Source: Hyphomicrobiales bacterium (GTDB taxonomy: Bacteria; Pseudomonadota; Alphaproteobacteria; Rhizobiales; Rhizobiaceae). Taken from it: a DNA stretch of 64,000 nt. Each line of letters starts with the position of its first letter. Position 1 is the first letter of the stretch. Where the stretch lies: NCBI GenBank assembly GCA_021775415.1, contig JAJFHV010000017.1, forward strand, positions 1 through 64,000, given 5' to 3'. The notes beneath the pieces were generated by a model that saw only the letters and a program-made list of their open reading frames with translations, ran no database searches and was not told the origin of the DNA. The translations under genes and the position numbers were made by a program. Of the stretch, positions 55,890 to 64,000 are shown one piece after another.

Positions 55890-55998
55890 ATCATCGAAAC
55901 GGACCTTGAACCAGTCCAGATAACTACACATACGCCTACCTACCTACCTCCAGCCTCTAAAGACACCTCCGGTAAATAACCGGAGGTTCTTTTGTTTT
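55890..55998 (+). ncRNA. Small RNA 1, AbcR (alpha-r15)-like, first of a tandem pair
   Basis: About 109 bases from the predicted start after CTATAT (55880-55885) to the terminator. No ORF of note. A 5' hairpin (GGAC/GTCC, loop CTTGAACCA) shares its loop with sRNA 2. The middle is unpaired and pyrimidine-rich: CTACCTACCTACCTCC, containing ACCTCC, an exact anti-Shine-Dalgarno. It ends in a 9-base-pair terminator with a T-rich tail that suits Hfq. The pairing of two homologous tandem copies, about 100 bases each, with an unpaired anti-SD stretch recalls AbcR1/AbcR2 of Rhizobiales, which repress ABC-transporter mRNAs. Assignment to that family is from memory, not a search. Confidence 0.72.
55965..55998 (+). 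terminator. Terminator of sRNA 1
   Basis: Perfect 9-base stem ACCTCCGGT (55965-55973) and ACCGGAGGT (55979-55987), loop AAATA, tail TCTTTTGTTTT. Confidence 0.9.
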
Positions 55999-56042
55999 AG
56001 TGACAATTTTGAGTGCAGTGGAGCAATATCCACCAATTGTTC

Positions 56043-56064
56043 GATGTGTGACTTTTTACACATC
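56043..56064 (+). promoter_or_regulatory. Palindromic activator-site candidate upstream of sRNA 2
   Basis: Perfect 7-base arms GATGTGT (56043-56049) and ACACATC (56058-56064) around GACTTTTT, 19 bases before the -10 CTATAT (56083-56088). Same geometry as the site before sRNA 1, which shares GTGTGACTT and CACATC. Confidence 0.6.
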
Positions 56065-56091
56065 CAGCGGGTAAAACGATGTCTATATTCA

Positions 56092-56187
56092 AATCATCGA
56101 AAGGGCCCTGAACCTGCCCTTAAAGATACCAACATATTTCCCTATGTTACCCTAACCTCTACCCCCGGCCCAAACCGGGGGTTTTTT
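56092..56187 (+). ncRNA. Small RNA 2, AbcR (alpha-r15)-like, second of the tandem pair
   Basis: About 96 bases. Shares CTATATT, ATCATCGAAA and the loop TGAACC with sRNA 1. The 5' hairpin is AAGGGC/GCCCTT with loop CCTGAACCT. The unpaired middle reads ATTTCCCTATGTTACCC, different from copy 1, so the two RNAs likely have partly different targets. It ends in a strong terminator only 4 bases before the stop codon of the convergent Coq10-like gene. Confidence 0.72.
56161..56187. terminator. Terminator of sRNA 2, possibly bidirectional
   Basis: Stem ACCCCCGG (56161-56168) and CCGGGGGT (56175-56182), loop CCCAAA, then TTTTT. It may also serve the convergent gene ending at 56191. Confidence 0.92.
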
Positions 56188-56190
56188 CAT

Positions 56191-56649
56191 TTAAGAGGTT
56201 CTTTTCCCGTATATATCGTCTGCTCGCTTTTCAAATGCGGTTGTGAATTTCGAAAATGCCAAATCGAAGACCGATCCCATCACCATTTGCAGTGAGCGGC
56301 TACGCAATTCGTAATCAAGATCAAAGCTGACCTCGCAGCGATGCTCATCCAATTCGCTGAAACGCCAATGATTGTGGAGATATCGGAAGGGTCCATCGAG
56401 ATATTTGACATCAATTGCCAGTTTTTCGGGATCAAGGATTACCTGGCTTGTGAAGCTTTCCTGGATGAATTTGTAGGCGACTGTCATATCAGCAATCACC
56501 ATAACGCGCCCTTCCCGCTGCTTTTTTGAACGCACATTGAGCGAGCGGCAGAGCGGCAGAAATTCTGGATACTTTTCGACATCAGCCACCAGGTCATACA
56601 TGTCCCTGGCGGAATGACCGACCTCATGCAGCTTGGCAACTTTAGGCAC
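56191..56649 (-). CDS. Coq10/RatA-family START-domain protein (ubiquinone-binding)
   Basis: 152 residues. The START-like fold is seen from YDLVADVEKYPEFLPLC, VIADMTVAYKFIQESFTSQV and DGPFRYLHNHWRF. Homologues bind ubiquinone (Coq10) and support respiration; RatA of E. coli is also described as a ribosome-associated toxin, but the conserved lipA neighbourhood favours a Coq10 role. GTG start at 56649, three bases after the lipA stop. Confidence 0.9.
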   Translation of the reverse strand: MPKVAKLHEVGHSARDMYDLVADVEKYPEFLPLCRSLNVRSKKQREGRVMVIADMTVAYKFIQESFTSQVILDPEKLAIDVKYLDGPFRYLHNHWRFSELDEHRCEVSFDLDYELRSRSLQMVMGSVFDLAFSKFTTAFEKRADDIYGKRTS

Positions 56650-56652
56650 TAT

Positions 56653-57603
56653 CTAGCCCGGCTGCGCTGCACGTGTTGCCTGCAGTTTCGCAAAGTCTTC
56701 ACCCGCATGGTGCGATGAGCGTGTGAGTGGACTTGAGGAAACCATTGAAAAGCCTTTTGACCATGCAATGGTTTCGAACGACTTGAATTCATCGGGTGTC
56801 ACAAACCGTGCGATCTCGTGGTGGCGTGAGCTTGGTTGTAGGTATTGTCCGATGGTGATGAAATCCACATCTGCTGATCTTAAATCATCCATTACCTGCA
56901 AAACTTCGTTCCTCTCTTCTCCCAGGCCCAGCATGATGCCGGATTTGGTAAACAAAGTCGGGTCAATTTCTTTCACCTGTTGGAGTAGACGTATCGAGTG
57001 GAAGTACCGCGCACCGGGTCGCACGGTCAGGTAATGAGAGGGAACCGTTTCAAGATTGTGATTGAATACATCCGGTTTTGCCAAAACGACTTTTTCCAAA
57101 GCACCTTCTTTACGCAGGAAATCCGGGGTCAGGATTTCGATGGTTGTGTTAGGCGCTGCTTTGCGAATTGCCTCAATGGTTTCAACAAAATGCTGGGCTC
57201 CGCCATCATCCAGATCGTCACGATCAACGGAGGTAATGACCACGTGATTGAGGCCCAGTTTTGCAACCGCCCGCGCAACGTTTTCTGGTTCCAGCGCATC
57301 AAGAGCTACCGGAATGCCGGTGCGCACATTGCAAAATGCACATGCTCTGGTGCAGGTATCCCCCATAATCATCATGGTTGCGTGTTTTTTTGACCAGCAC
57401 TCGCCAATGTTTGGGCAACCTGCTTCCTCGCATACGGTGACCAGATTGTTTTCCCTGACGATCTTGCGGGTTTCTTCGTAAACCGGTGAACCCCCGGCGC
57501 GTACGCGTATCCAGGAGGGTTTTTTCGGAATCGGCTTTTCCGGGCGGTGCGCTTTTTCTGGGTGCCTTGGAGCAAGGTCTTTGGTGTTAAGTACGGTTAC
57601 CAT
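56653..57603 (-). CDS. lipA: Lipoyl synthase
   Basis: 316 residues, radical SAM. Auxiliary cluster C-x4-C-x5-C ([12 protein letters not shown]) and radical SAM motif CTRACAFC are both present, plus the C-terminal RSSHHAGED with the auxiliary-cluster serine. Inserts two sulfurs into octanoyl groups on lipoyl domains, including those of PdhB and PdhC in this window. Confidence 0.97.
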   Translation of the reverse strand: MVTVLNTKDLAPRHPEKAHRPEKPIPKKPSWIRVRAGGSPVYEETRKIVRENNLVTVCEEAGCPNIGECWSKKHATMMIMGDTCTRACAFCNVRTGIPVALDALEPENVARAVAKLGLNHVVITSVDRDDLDDGGAQHFVETIEAIRKAAPNTTIEILTPDFLRKEGALEKVVLAKPDVFNHNLETVPSHYLTVRPGARYFHSIRLLQQVKEIDPTLFTKSGIMLGLGEERNEVLQVMDDLRSADVDFITIGQYLQPSSRHHEIARFVTPDEFKSFETIAWSKGFSMVSSSPLTRSSHHAGEDFAKLQATRAAQPG

Positions 57604-57609
57604 CAGCGC

Positions 57610-57906
57610 TTACCGATCTTCCTGTGAGTTTTTGCGTTGTTCGTTCCGGCCAAAAAACCAGAGAATTCCAATTGCGCCAGCTGTGGCGATGACAAGATTG
57701 CCCAAAAAACCATAAAACTGAATTCCCAGGAGTCCGGCAAGGGTGCCGCCCACAAAGGATCCGGCGATGCCGACCAATACATTTGTCAGTAGACCATGAT
57801 CACGATTGAGTACACGTTCTGCAACGTAGCCTGCAATAAATCCAATTATAAGCAAGCCAAAAAACCCTACCCCCGGCATACCTAGGAGCCCCTGAGCTTC
57901 ATACAT
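57610..57906 (-). CDS. GlsB/YeaQ/YmgE-type small membrane protein
   Basis: 98 residues, Gly-rich with three membrane segments (FFGLLIIGFIAGYVAERVL, LLTNVLVGIAGSFVGGTLAGLLG, LVIATAGAIGILWFFG). The GxxAGxxAxxxL pattern marks the transglycosylase-associated/GlsB stress protein family. AAGGAA 6 bases before ATG 57906. Start overlaps the previous small gene by 8 bases, so coupled. Confidence 0.82.
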   Translation of the reverse strand: MYEAQGLLGMPGVGFFGLLIIGFIAGYVAERVLNRDHGLLTNVLVGIAGSFVGGTLAGLLGIQFYGFLGNLVIATAGAIGILWFFGRNEQRKNSQEDR

Positions 57907-58180
57907 CGTGTTTTCCTTCCTTATTCTTTGCTGTCGCTGTTCTCACGCCAGCGGCAAACAGCCAACTAAAGAGCGCTGCGACGCAGCCAAAAAATATGCC
58001 CAGCACGCCGCTTGATAACACAGAGGCGATAATCCCATCGATCCCTTCTGCAGATTCTCCGTTTGGGCCAAAAGGAATATGAACAGCCTTTGGATTCAAG
58101 AGGTTGAGCGTACCTACCAGTAATCCAAATAGCGTGGTCGTGCAAAAGACCCATAAAAATCCGCTTACTGGTGACGGCAT
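57899..58180 (-). CDS. Small membrane protein of unknown function
   Basis: 93 residues with two membrane segments (VFCTTTLFGLLVGTLNLL and VLSSGVLGIFFGCVAALFSWLFAAG). GGAG 9 bases before ATG 58180 supports translation, as does the 8-base overlap with the downstream GlsB-like gene. No family recognised. Confidence 0.7.
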   Translation of the reverse strand: MPSPVSGFLWVFCTTTLFGLLVGTLNLLNPKAVHIPFGPNGESAEGIDGIIASVLSSGVLGIFFGCVAALFSWLFAAGVRTATAKNKEGKHDV

Positions 58181-58198
58181 AATTATTTACTCCTGATA

Positions 58199-58639
58199 CT
58201 AGCAATCATGCGAGTACGTGAAGATCAGTGTGTCCTCAACAAATTGCCCGGTAGGTTGGCACTTTTTGTAAACCTCTCTGGTACCGCGCACGGTTACATG
58301 AAGTTGGTCGGCTCGAACCGGGCCTTGCACATCATAGATTAATGGATCACCGGGGCAGTACTTTGAAAAAACCCGTGCTTCGCCGGAATACCAATTGCCT
58401 GATTTTCGGCCTTCAAACAGCAATGTACCTGTATAAACACCTGCCTGTCGCAACACCGCGCGCGGGTTTTCATAATAAAGCCACCGATCATTGCCGTTTG
58501 CCTGTAAGCGCATCAGGGAACCATTGTGATCCCAGCAAGAATCCGCCTTTGAATAGTTTGGCATGGCGACAATGCAAATTGACGTAATCACCACCGTGGT
58601 GAACGTTGAATTCATCGTCACAAAAATTTCCTTAAACAT
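58199..58639 (-). CDS. Small exported protein of unknown function, Cys-containing
   Basis: 146 residues. Signal peptide (TFTTVVITSICIVAMPNYSKA) then DSCWDHNGSLMRL; four Cys in the mature part (DSCWDH, SKYCPGD, YKKCQPT, SHDC) could form two disulfides. The motif SCWDHNG followed by RLQA and GxR resembles short periplasmic proteins seen in Rhizobiales, but no domain name is known to me. AAGG 6 bases before ATG 58639. Located just upstream of the two small membrane-protein genes on the same strand. Confidence 0.75.
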   Translation of the reverse strand: MFKEIFVTMNSTFTTVVITSICIVAMPNYSKADSCWDHNGSLMRLQANGNDRWLYYENPRAVLRQAGVYTGTLLFEGRKSGNWYSGEARVFSKYCPGDPLIYDVQGPVRADQLHVTVRGTREVYKKCQPTGQFVEDTLIFTYSHDC

Positions 58640-58674
58640 GCTTTGCCTTGTTATTTCGCTCTCACTGTATGTGA

Positions 58675-60114
58675 CTACATGTGAATCACCCGGTCATAGG
58701 CATCCAACACGCTTTCGTGCATCATTTCTGATAGCGTTGGATGCGGGAAGACCGAGTGCATCAATTCTTCTTCGGTGGTTTCCAGGTTCATCGCCACAAC
58801 AAATCCCTGAATGAGTTCAGTGACTTCCGCTCCGATCATGTGCGCACCGAGGAGCTGACCTGTTTCAGCATCAAATACTGTTTTGACCAAACCATCTGCC
58901 TCACCCAAGGCGATCGCCTTGCCATTTCCAAGGAATGGAAATTTACCGACGCGGACTTTGTGTCCAGCTTCTTTGGCAGCAACTTCGGTTAACCCTACAG
59001 ATGCGATTTGGGGGTGACAGTAGGTACATCCGGGGATTTTGGCTTTGTCCATAACATGAGGATCGAGCCCGGCGATTTTTTCTACACAGATTACACCTTC
59101 ATGCTCTGCCTTGTGAGCAAGCATGGGCGGGCCAGCCACATCGCCGATCGCGTAAATGCCTTTGACAGCGGTACGCCCATATCCATCTGCAACGATGATA
59201 CCACGATCCGTTTTGACACCGAGTTCTTCAAGCCCCAGATTTTCAATGTTGCCTTGTACGCCAACTGCGGAAATCAATTTATCTGCGGAGAGTTTCTCTG
59301 TCTTTCCCTCAGCTGTCTCGACATGAGCAATTACACCGCTTGCCTTCTTCTCAACCTTGGCAACTTTGGCACCGGTCAGGATGTTCATCCCATCCTTTTT
59401 GAAGCGTTTTAGTGCATGCGCCGATATATCATCATCCTCAACGGGAAGGATTTTCGGCAACAACTCGATGACGGTCACCTCGCTGCCCATTGCGTGGTAG
59501 AAACTCGCAAACTCCATGCCGATTGCGCCAGAGCCCATCACCAGAATTGATTTGGGCATTTTTTCCGGCACCATTGCCTCAAAGTAAGTCCAGATCGACT
59601 TGCCGTCTGGCTCAATACCAGGAATGACCCTCGGGCGGGCCCCGGTTGCAACGATGATGTGTTTGGCTGTGTAAGTGCCCTCACCTTTCACTCCGCGCGG
59701 CACTTTGTGTTGGGGCTCCATCGGTTTCTTGGTTGTGGCAGTGACCGAAACTTCTCCGGCTTTTGAGAGCTTCGCTTCACCCCAAATCACGTCGACCTTG
59801 TTCTTTTTCAAAAGGCCGTTCACACCGGCATTTAGTTGAGCTGATACACCGCGTGAGCGGTTGACGATCGCCGTTGCATCAATGCCTGGCTTTTGGACGG
59901 TTAATCCATAGTCGCCCGCGTTCTTCATGTAGTGGTAAATTTCAGCGGATCGCAACAATGCCTTGGTAGGAATGCATCCCCAGTTGAGGCATATACCCCC
60001 TAAGTGCTCACGTTCGACAATAGCGGTCTTTAAACCCAGTTGGGCGGAGCGTATAGCGGTTACATATCCGCCCGGTCCGGACCCAATAATGATGACGTCG
60101 TAATCAGTTGCCAT
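58675..60114 (-). CDS. lpdA: Dihydrolipoyl dehydrogenase (E3)
   Basis: 479 residues. FAD motif IIGSGPGGYVTAIRSAQLG, redox disulfide GGICLNWGCIPTKALL, NAD motif VMGSGAIGMEFASFYHAMG, and active-site HPTLSEMMHE with the catalytic His-Glu pair. Reoxidises the lipoyl groups of the pyruvate dehydrogenase complex encoded upstream. Confidence 0.97.
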   Translation of the reverse strand: MATDYDVIIIGSGPGGYVTAIRSAQLGLKTAIVEREHLGGICLNWGCIPTKALLRSAEIYHYMKNAGDYGLTVQKPGIDATAIVNRSRGVSAQLNAGVNGLLKKNKVDVIWGEAKLSKAGEVSVTATTKKPMEPQHKVPRGVKGEGTYTAKHIIVATGARPRVIPGIEPDGKSIWTYFEAMVPEKMPKSILVMGSGAIGMEFASFYHAMGSEVTVIELLPKILPVEDDDISAHALKRFKKDGMNILTGAKVAKVEKKASGVIAHVETAEGKTEKLSADKLISAVGVQGNIENLGLEELGVKTDRGIIVADGYGRTAVKGIYAIGDVAGPPMLAHKAEHEGVICVEKIAGLDPHVMDKAKIPGCTYCHPQIASVGLTEVAAKEAGHKVRVGKFPFLGNGKAIALGEADGLVKTVFDAETGQLLGAHMIGAEVTELIQGFVVAMNLETTEEELMHSVFPHPTLSEMMHESVLDAYDRVIHM

Positions 60115-60214
60115 TCGAATTTCCTACACTCGCGCTCTGGTTTAATTTTTGCCGGACTACAAGTTGCCAAGATTTGATGCTTTGCTGTATCTTGTTCGAA
60201 CTAATCAAAGGTAG

Positions 60215-60463
60215 GTGTCCTTGTATATCATCACTGTTTTTACCGATGCTTTGTCTGCGATCATGGATCTTCCGTGGACCGTAAAAGGGCCGGGTTTCGT
60301 GTTAATTGCCTTTTTTTTGTTTCGCAGTTTTACCCAATTCCTTACGTTGCATCCAATCCGGGCTGTAACCAGTATCGTCTATGCATTCATCGTCGCTCTT
60401 GTTCTTTCGCGTTTTGGCGTGGACATCACAAACTGGCTTATCACTCAGCAAGTCATTTCCTAG
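60215..60463 (+). CDS. Putative 82-residue membrane protein, antisense orientation between lpdA and pdhC
   Basis: The frame encodes two hydrophobic segments (GPGFVLIAFFLFRSFTQFL and AVTSIVYAFIVALVLSRFG). It fills the 367-base gap between lpdA and pdhC but points the other way. Start uncertain: GTG 60215 with AAGG only 3 bases away, or TTG 60221 with better spacing. Plausible small membrane protein, not recognised; could be a chance ORF. Confidence 0.45.
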   Translation: MSLYIITVFTDALSAIMDLPWTVKGPGFVLIAFFLFRSFTQFLTLHPIRAVTSIVYAFIVALVLSRFGVDITNWLITQQVIS

Positions 60464-60481
60464 CTGTTTAATAAGCAACGG

Positions 60482-61798
<1,317 letters not shown>

Positions 61799-61860
61799 TA
61801 GTTTAATTCCCTGTCGAGGCTGAGGCCTCTCCTCGCCTCTTGTTGATTTCCCGGTCGGAG

Positions 61861-62154
61861 CTAAAGCCCCTTCCCGCCTCTTGTTTGATTACCCGTCTCG
61901 AACACGCCGTCATTCATTAGCATGTTGGTCGTAATGTGTATCTTGCCATCATCGGGCGGTATCCATTCTGCAAGGCGTGTCAGACGCTTCGTCTCTTCTG
62001 CTACCTTGAGCACCGCCTGATCTGCGGTGAGTGATTTTCTGGCCAGGCTTTCAAGCGCCTCGTGACTTATCTCAACCACCACTTTGCGACCATCAATCAG
62101 CACGGACCTTCCAAGCTTGTCGTAGCGCAGGGATTTGAGATCAAGGCGTTGCAT
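61861..62154 (-). CDS. DUF5076-family small protein
   Basis: 97 residues, charged and helical, without membrane segments. Such a gene, which I recall as DUF5076, sits between pdhB and pdhC in other Rhizobiales; here it starts 3 bases after the pdhB stop. Function unknown; position suggests assembly or regulation of the pyruvate dehydrogenase complex. Confidence 0.75.
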   Translation of the reverse strand: MQRLDLKSLRYDKLGRSVLIDGRKVVVEISHEALESLARKSLTADQAVLKVAEETKRLTRLAEWIPPDDGKIHITTNMLMNDGVFETGNQTRGGKGL

Positions 62155-62157
62155 GAA

Positions 62158-63540
62158 TTAGTCCCTGTAGCTTACATTCTTAACCGCCTGCACCACCTCG
62201 TCGACATTTGGCAGGGCCAGTTTTTCAAGGTTCTCGGCATAGGGCATAGGCACATCCTTGCCGCAGATGGTGATCACCGGTGCATCGAGATAATCAAAGG
62301 CCTTTTGTACAATCTGGCTGGCGATGTGATCGCCCACGGAGGATTGTGGGAACCCCTCCTCGACGGTCACCAACCGGCCTGTCTTTTTGACGGATTCTAT
62401 CACCGTATCCATATCGAGTGGCCGCAAGGTTCGAAGATCAATGATCTCCACGTCGATACCATCTGCTGCCAGCTGCTCAGCCGCCTTGATGGCGTAGGTC
62501 ATGCCGATACCAAATGATACGATTGTCGCATCATTTCCTTGCTTGTGGATCCGTGCCTTGCCAATCGGCAACACATGATCTTCGAGGTTAGGCACCTCAA
62601 AGCTTTGGCCATAGAGTATTTCGTTTTCCAGGAATATTACCGGATTGGGGTCACGGATCGCAGCTTTTAACAGGCCTTTTGCATCCGATGCATTGTAGGG
62701 CATGACAACCTTCAGGCCAGGGATATGACTGTACCAGGCTGCATAGCAATGGGAGTGCTGAGCACCCACGCGTGCCGCAGCGCCGTTCGTCCCACGAAAT
62801 ACGATCGGTGCGCCCATCTGACCGCCTGACATATACAAGGTTTTGGCCGCGGAATTGATGATCTGGTCAATTGCCTGCATTGCGAAGTTAAAAGTCATAA
62901 ATTCAACAATTGGCTTGAGGCCTGCCATTGCAGCACCTACGCCAATACCGGCAAATCCATGCTCGGTGATCGGGGTGTCCACAACGCGTTTTGCGCCAAA
63001 TTCGTCAAGCAGCCCCTGGGTGATTTTGTAGGCACCCTGGTATTCGGCAACTTCTTCCCCCATGACAAAAACATCCGGATCGGCGCGCATTTCTTCGGCC
63101 ATTGCAGAATTAAGTGCTTCGCGAACAGTCATGGAAACCATTTCGGTTCCAGCTGGAATATCGGGGTCTGATGCAATTTCGAGCGCCGGCACTGCTACCG
63201 CATTTACTGCAGCGGATGTAGCTTCCGGCTCTGCTGACACTTGTTCCGTCACAGGTTCTGCTGCAGGAGATTTCACAGTTACAGCGCTTGCATCCTCGCC
63301 CTCCTCTGACAGCAGAGCGATTACGGCATTGACCTTTACGCCTTCAGTGCCCGCATCAACCACCAGTTTGGCCACCTTGCCTTCATCGACAGCTTCCACT
63401 TCCATGGTGGCTTTATCTGTCTCAATTTCTGCAATGATGTCGCCAGCGCTAACGTCATCCCCTTCCTTCACCAACCATTTGGCAAGGTTTCCCTCTTCCA
63501 TGGTGGGCGAAAGGGCTGGCATTAGAATTTCGATTGGCAT
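62158..63540 (-). CDS. pdhB: Pyruvate dehydrogenase E1 beta subunit with N-terminal lipoyl domain
   Basis: 460 residues. The first 80 form a lipoyl domain nearly the same as that of PdhC ([37 protein letters not shown]), then an acidic/Ala-rich linker, then the transketolase-like E1-beta ([62 protein letters not shown]). A lipoylated E1-beta is a mark of alphaproteobacteria. Confidence 0.97.
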   Translation of the reverse strand: MPIEILMPALSPTMEEGNLAKWLVKEGDDVSAGDIIAEIETDKATMEVEAVDEGKVAKLVVDAGTEGVKVNAVIALLSEEGEDASAVTVKSPAAEPVTEQVSAEPEATSAAVNAVAVPALEIASDPDIPAGTEMVSMTVREALNSAMAEEMRADPDVFVMGEEVAEYQGAYKITQGLLDEFGAKRVVDTPITEHGFAGIGVGAAMAGLKPIVEFMTFNFAMQAIDQIINSAAKTLYMSGGQMGAPIVFRGTNGAAARVGAQHSHCYAAWYSHIPGLKVVMPYNASDAKGLLKAAIRDPNPVIFLENEILYGQSFEVPNLEDHVLPIGKARIHKQGNDATIVSFGIGMTYAIKAAEQLAADGIDVEIIDLRTLRPLDMDTVIESVKKTGRLVTVEEGFPQSSVGDHIASQIVQKAFDYLDAPVITICGKDVPMPYAENLEKLALPNVDEVVQAVKNVSYRD

Positions 63541-63555
63541 GGCTGTTTACAGTCC

Positions 63556-64000
63556 TTAAACCAGAATATCGGTGTAAAGTTCAGATGGATCCGGTAACGC
63601 GGCGGCTTGGGCAAACTCTGCTGATTTGCCGACGGTTTCGCGGATGTCCTTGTCGATGGCTTTCAAGTCGTCCTCAGTTGCCCATTTCTTTTTGACCATC
63701 CGCTGGCGAACCTGTTCGATCGGGTCATGTTCTGCCCGCATTTTCTGGACTTCATCCTTGGTGCGGTACTTTGCAGGATCAGACATTGAATGACCACGAT
63801 AACGATAAGTCTTCATTTCCAGAATAAACGGTCCCTTGCCATCGCGAGCCCACTCAACTGCGTGATCACCCGCAGCTTTCACGGCGCGAACATCCATTCC
63901 ATCTACTGACATTCCTGGAATGTTAAAGGAGGCTCCACGCTGTGAGAAATGGGTTTCCGCCGAGGAGCGTGTCACCGACGTCCCCATGGCATAACGGTTA
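63556..64000 (-). CDS. pdhA: Pyruvate dehydrogenase E1 alpha subunit, C-terminal part (truncated by window edge)
   Basis: About 147 residues to the stop at 63556. It opens NRYAMGTSVTRSSAETHFSQRG, the E1-alpha segment after the ThDP-Mg site, and continues with MKTYRYRGHSMSDPAKYR, where the phosphorylation-loop Ser of the eukaryotic enzyme lies. The N-terminal part is beyond base 64000. 15 bases upstream of pdhB; operon. Confidence 0.95.
   Translation of the reverse strand, partial: NRYAMGTSVTRSSAETHFSQRGASFNIPGMSVDGMDVRAVKAAGDHAVEWARDGKGPFILEMKTYRYRGHSMSDPAKYRTKDEVQKMRAEHDPIEQVRQRMVKKKWATEDDLKAIDKDIRETVGKSAEFAQAAALPDPSELYTDILV

Noticed and set aside
55940-55951. CTAC tandem repeat taken as a microsatellite or CRISPR-like repeat
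   Set aside because: It is a short pyrimidine run inside sRNA 1 with an evident anti-SD role; no spacer structure exists.
63062-63559. 165-codon Ser/Ala-rich frame opposite pdhB
   Set aside because: Same kind of antisense shadow of the lipoyl domain and linker of pdhB.

Overview
The window looks like a chromosomal segment of an alphaproteobacterium of the Hyphomicrobiales (Rhizobiales) type. The evidence is gene content and order: dusB-ntrB-ntrC-ntrY-ntrX-trkA-hfq-hflX-mazG, tmk-holB-metG-tatD-MBL, glmU-glmS, pdhA-pdhB-DUF5076-pdhC with a lipoyl domain on E1-beta, a fused ispDF, phosphatidylcholine synthase (pcs), IalB, HspQ, and a tandem pair of small RNA genes resembling the AbcR1/AbcR2 (alpha-r15) family. 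Base composition appears moderate rather than GC-rich. No insertion sequence, prophage, CRISPR array or rRNA gene was seen.

Layout. 1-7.6 kb is an accessory catabolic cluster: the tail of a response-regulator receiver domain, an alpha/beta hydrolase, a TetR regulator with a palindromic operator, a trimethylamine-dehydrogenase-like flavoenzyme, a Rieske oxygenase of the quaternary-amine type, an arginase-fold protein with an altered metal site, a cysteine hydrolase and a 2OG-Fe(II) oxygenase. It ends at a tRNA-Lys gene whose 3' end faces the cluster. 8-19 kb is housekeeping: ccdA, glmU, glmS (with a sigma-54-like promoter in front), DUF502, recG, sdhE, mfd. 19-25 kb holds a FrnE-type DsbA protein, a peptide-type solute-binding protein, IalB with a heavily structured leader, HspQ, a UbiH-like hydroxylase and Pcs. 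25-30 kb is a BMP-type (nucleoside-like) ABC importer, followed by a strong terminator and tRNA-Ser(UGA). 30-39 kb is cell wall, nucleotide and translation (RlpA, a D,D-carboxypeptidase, Tmk, HolB, MetG, TatD, a PhnP-like hydrolase). 39-55 kb carries MazG, HflX, Hfq, TrkH/TrkA, NtrX/NtrY, NtrC/NtrB, DusB, IspDF and CinA. 55.7-56.2 kb contains two tandem sRNA genes with matching upstream palindromes. 56-64 kb holds Coq10/RatA, LipA, small membrane proteins, LpdA and the pyruvate dehydrogenase genes, with pdhA running off the right edge.

How it fits together. LipA makes the lipoyl groups carried by PdhB and PdhC and reoxidised by LpdA. Hfq is the likely partner of the two sRNAs, whose relatives repress ABC-transporter mRNAs; two ABC systems lie in this window. 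The most unusual regulatory observation is that NtrC has lost the GAFTGA loop and the Walker B aspartate, and NtrX also lacks GAFTGA, so neither should drive sigma-54 transcription, yet a near-perfect sigma-54 promoter lies upstream of glmS. The most promising uncharacterised system is the left-edge cluster, probably for breakdown of an N-methylated compound of unknown identity.
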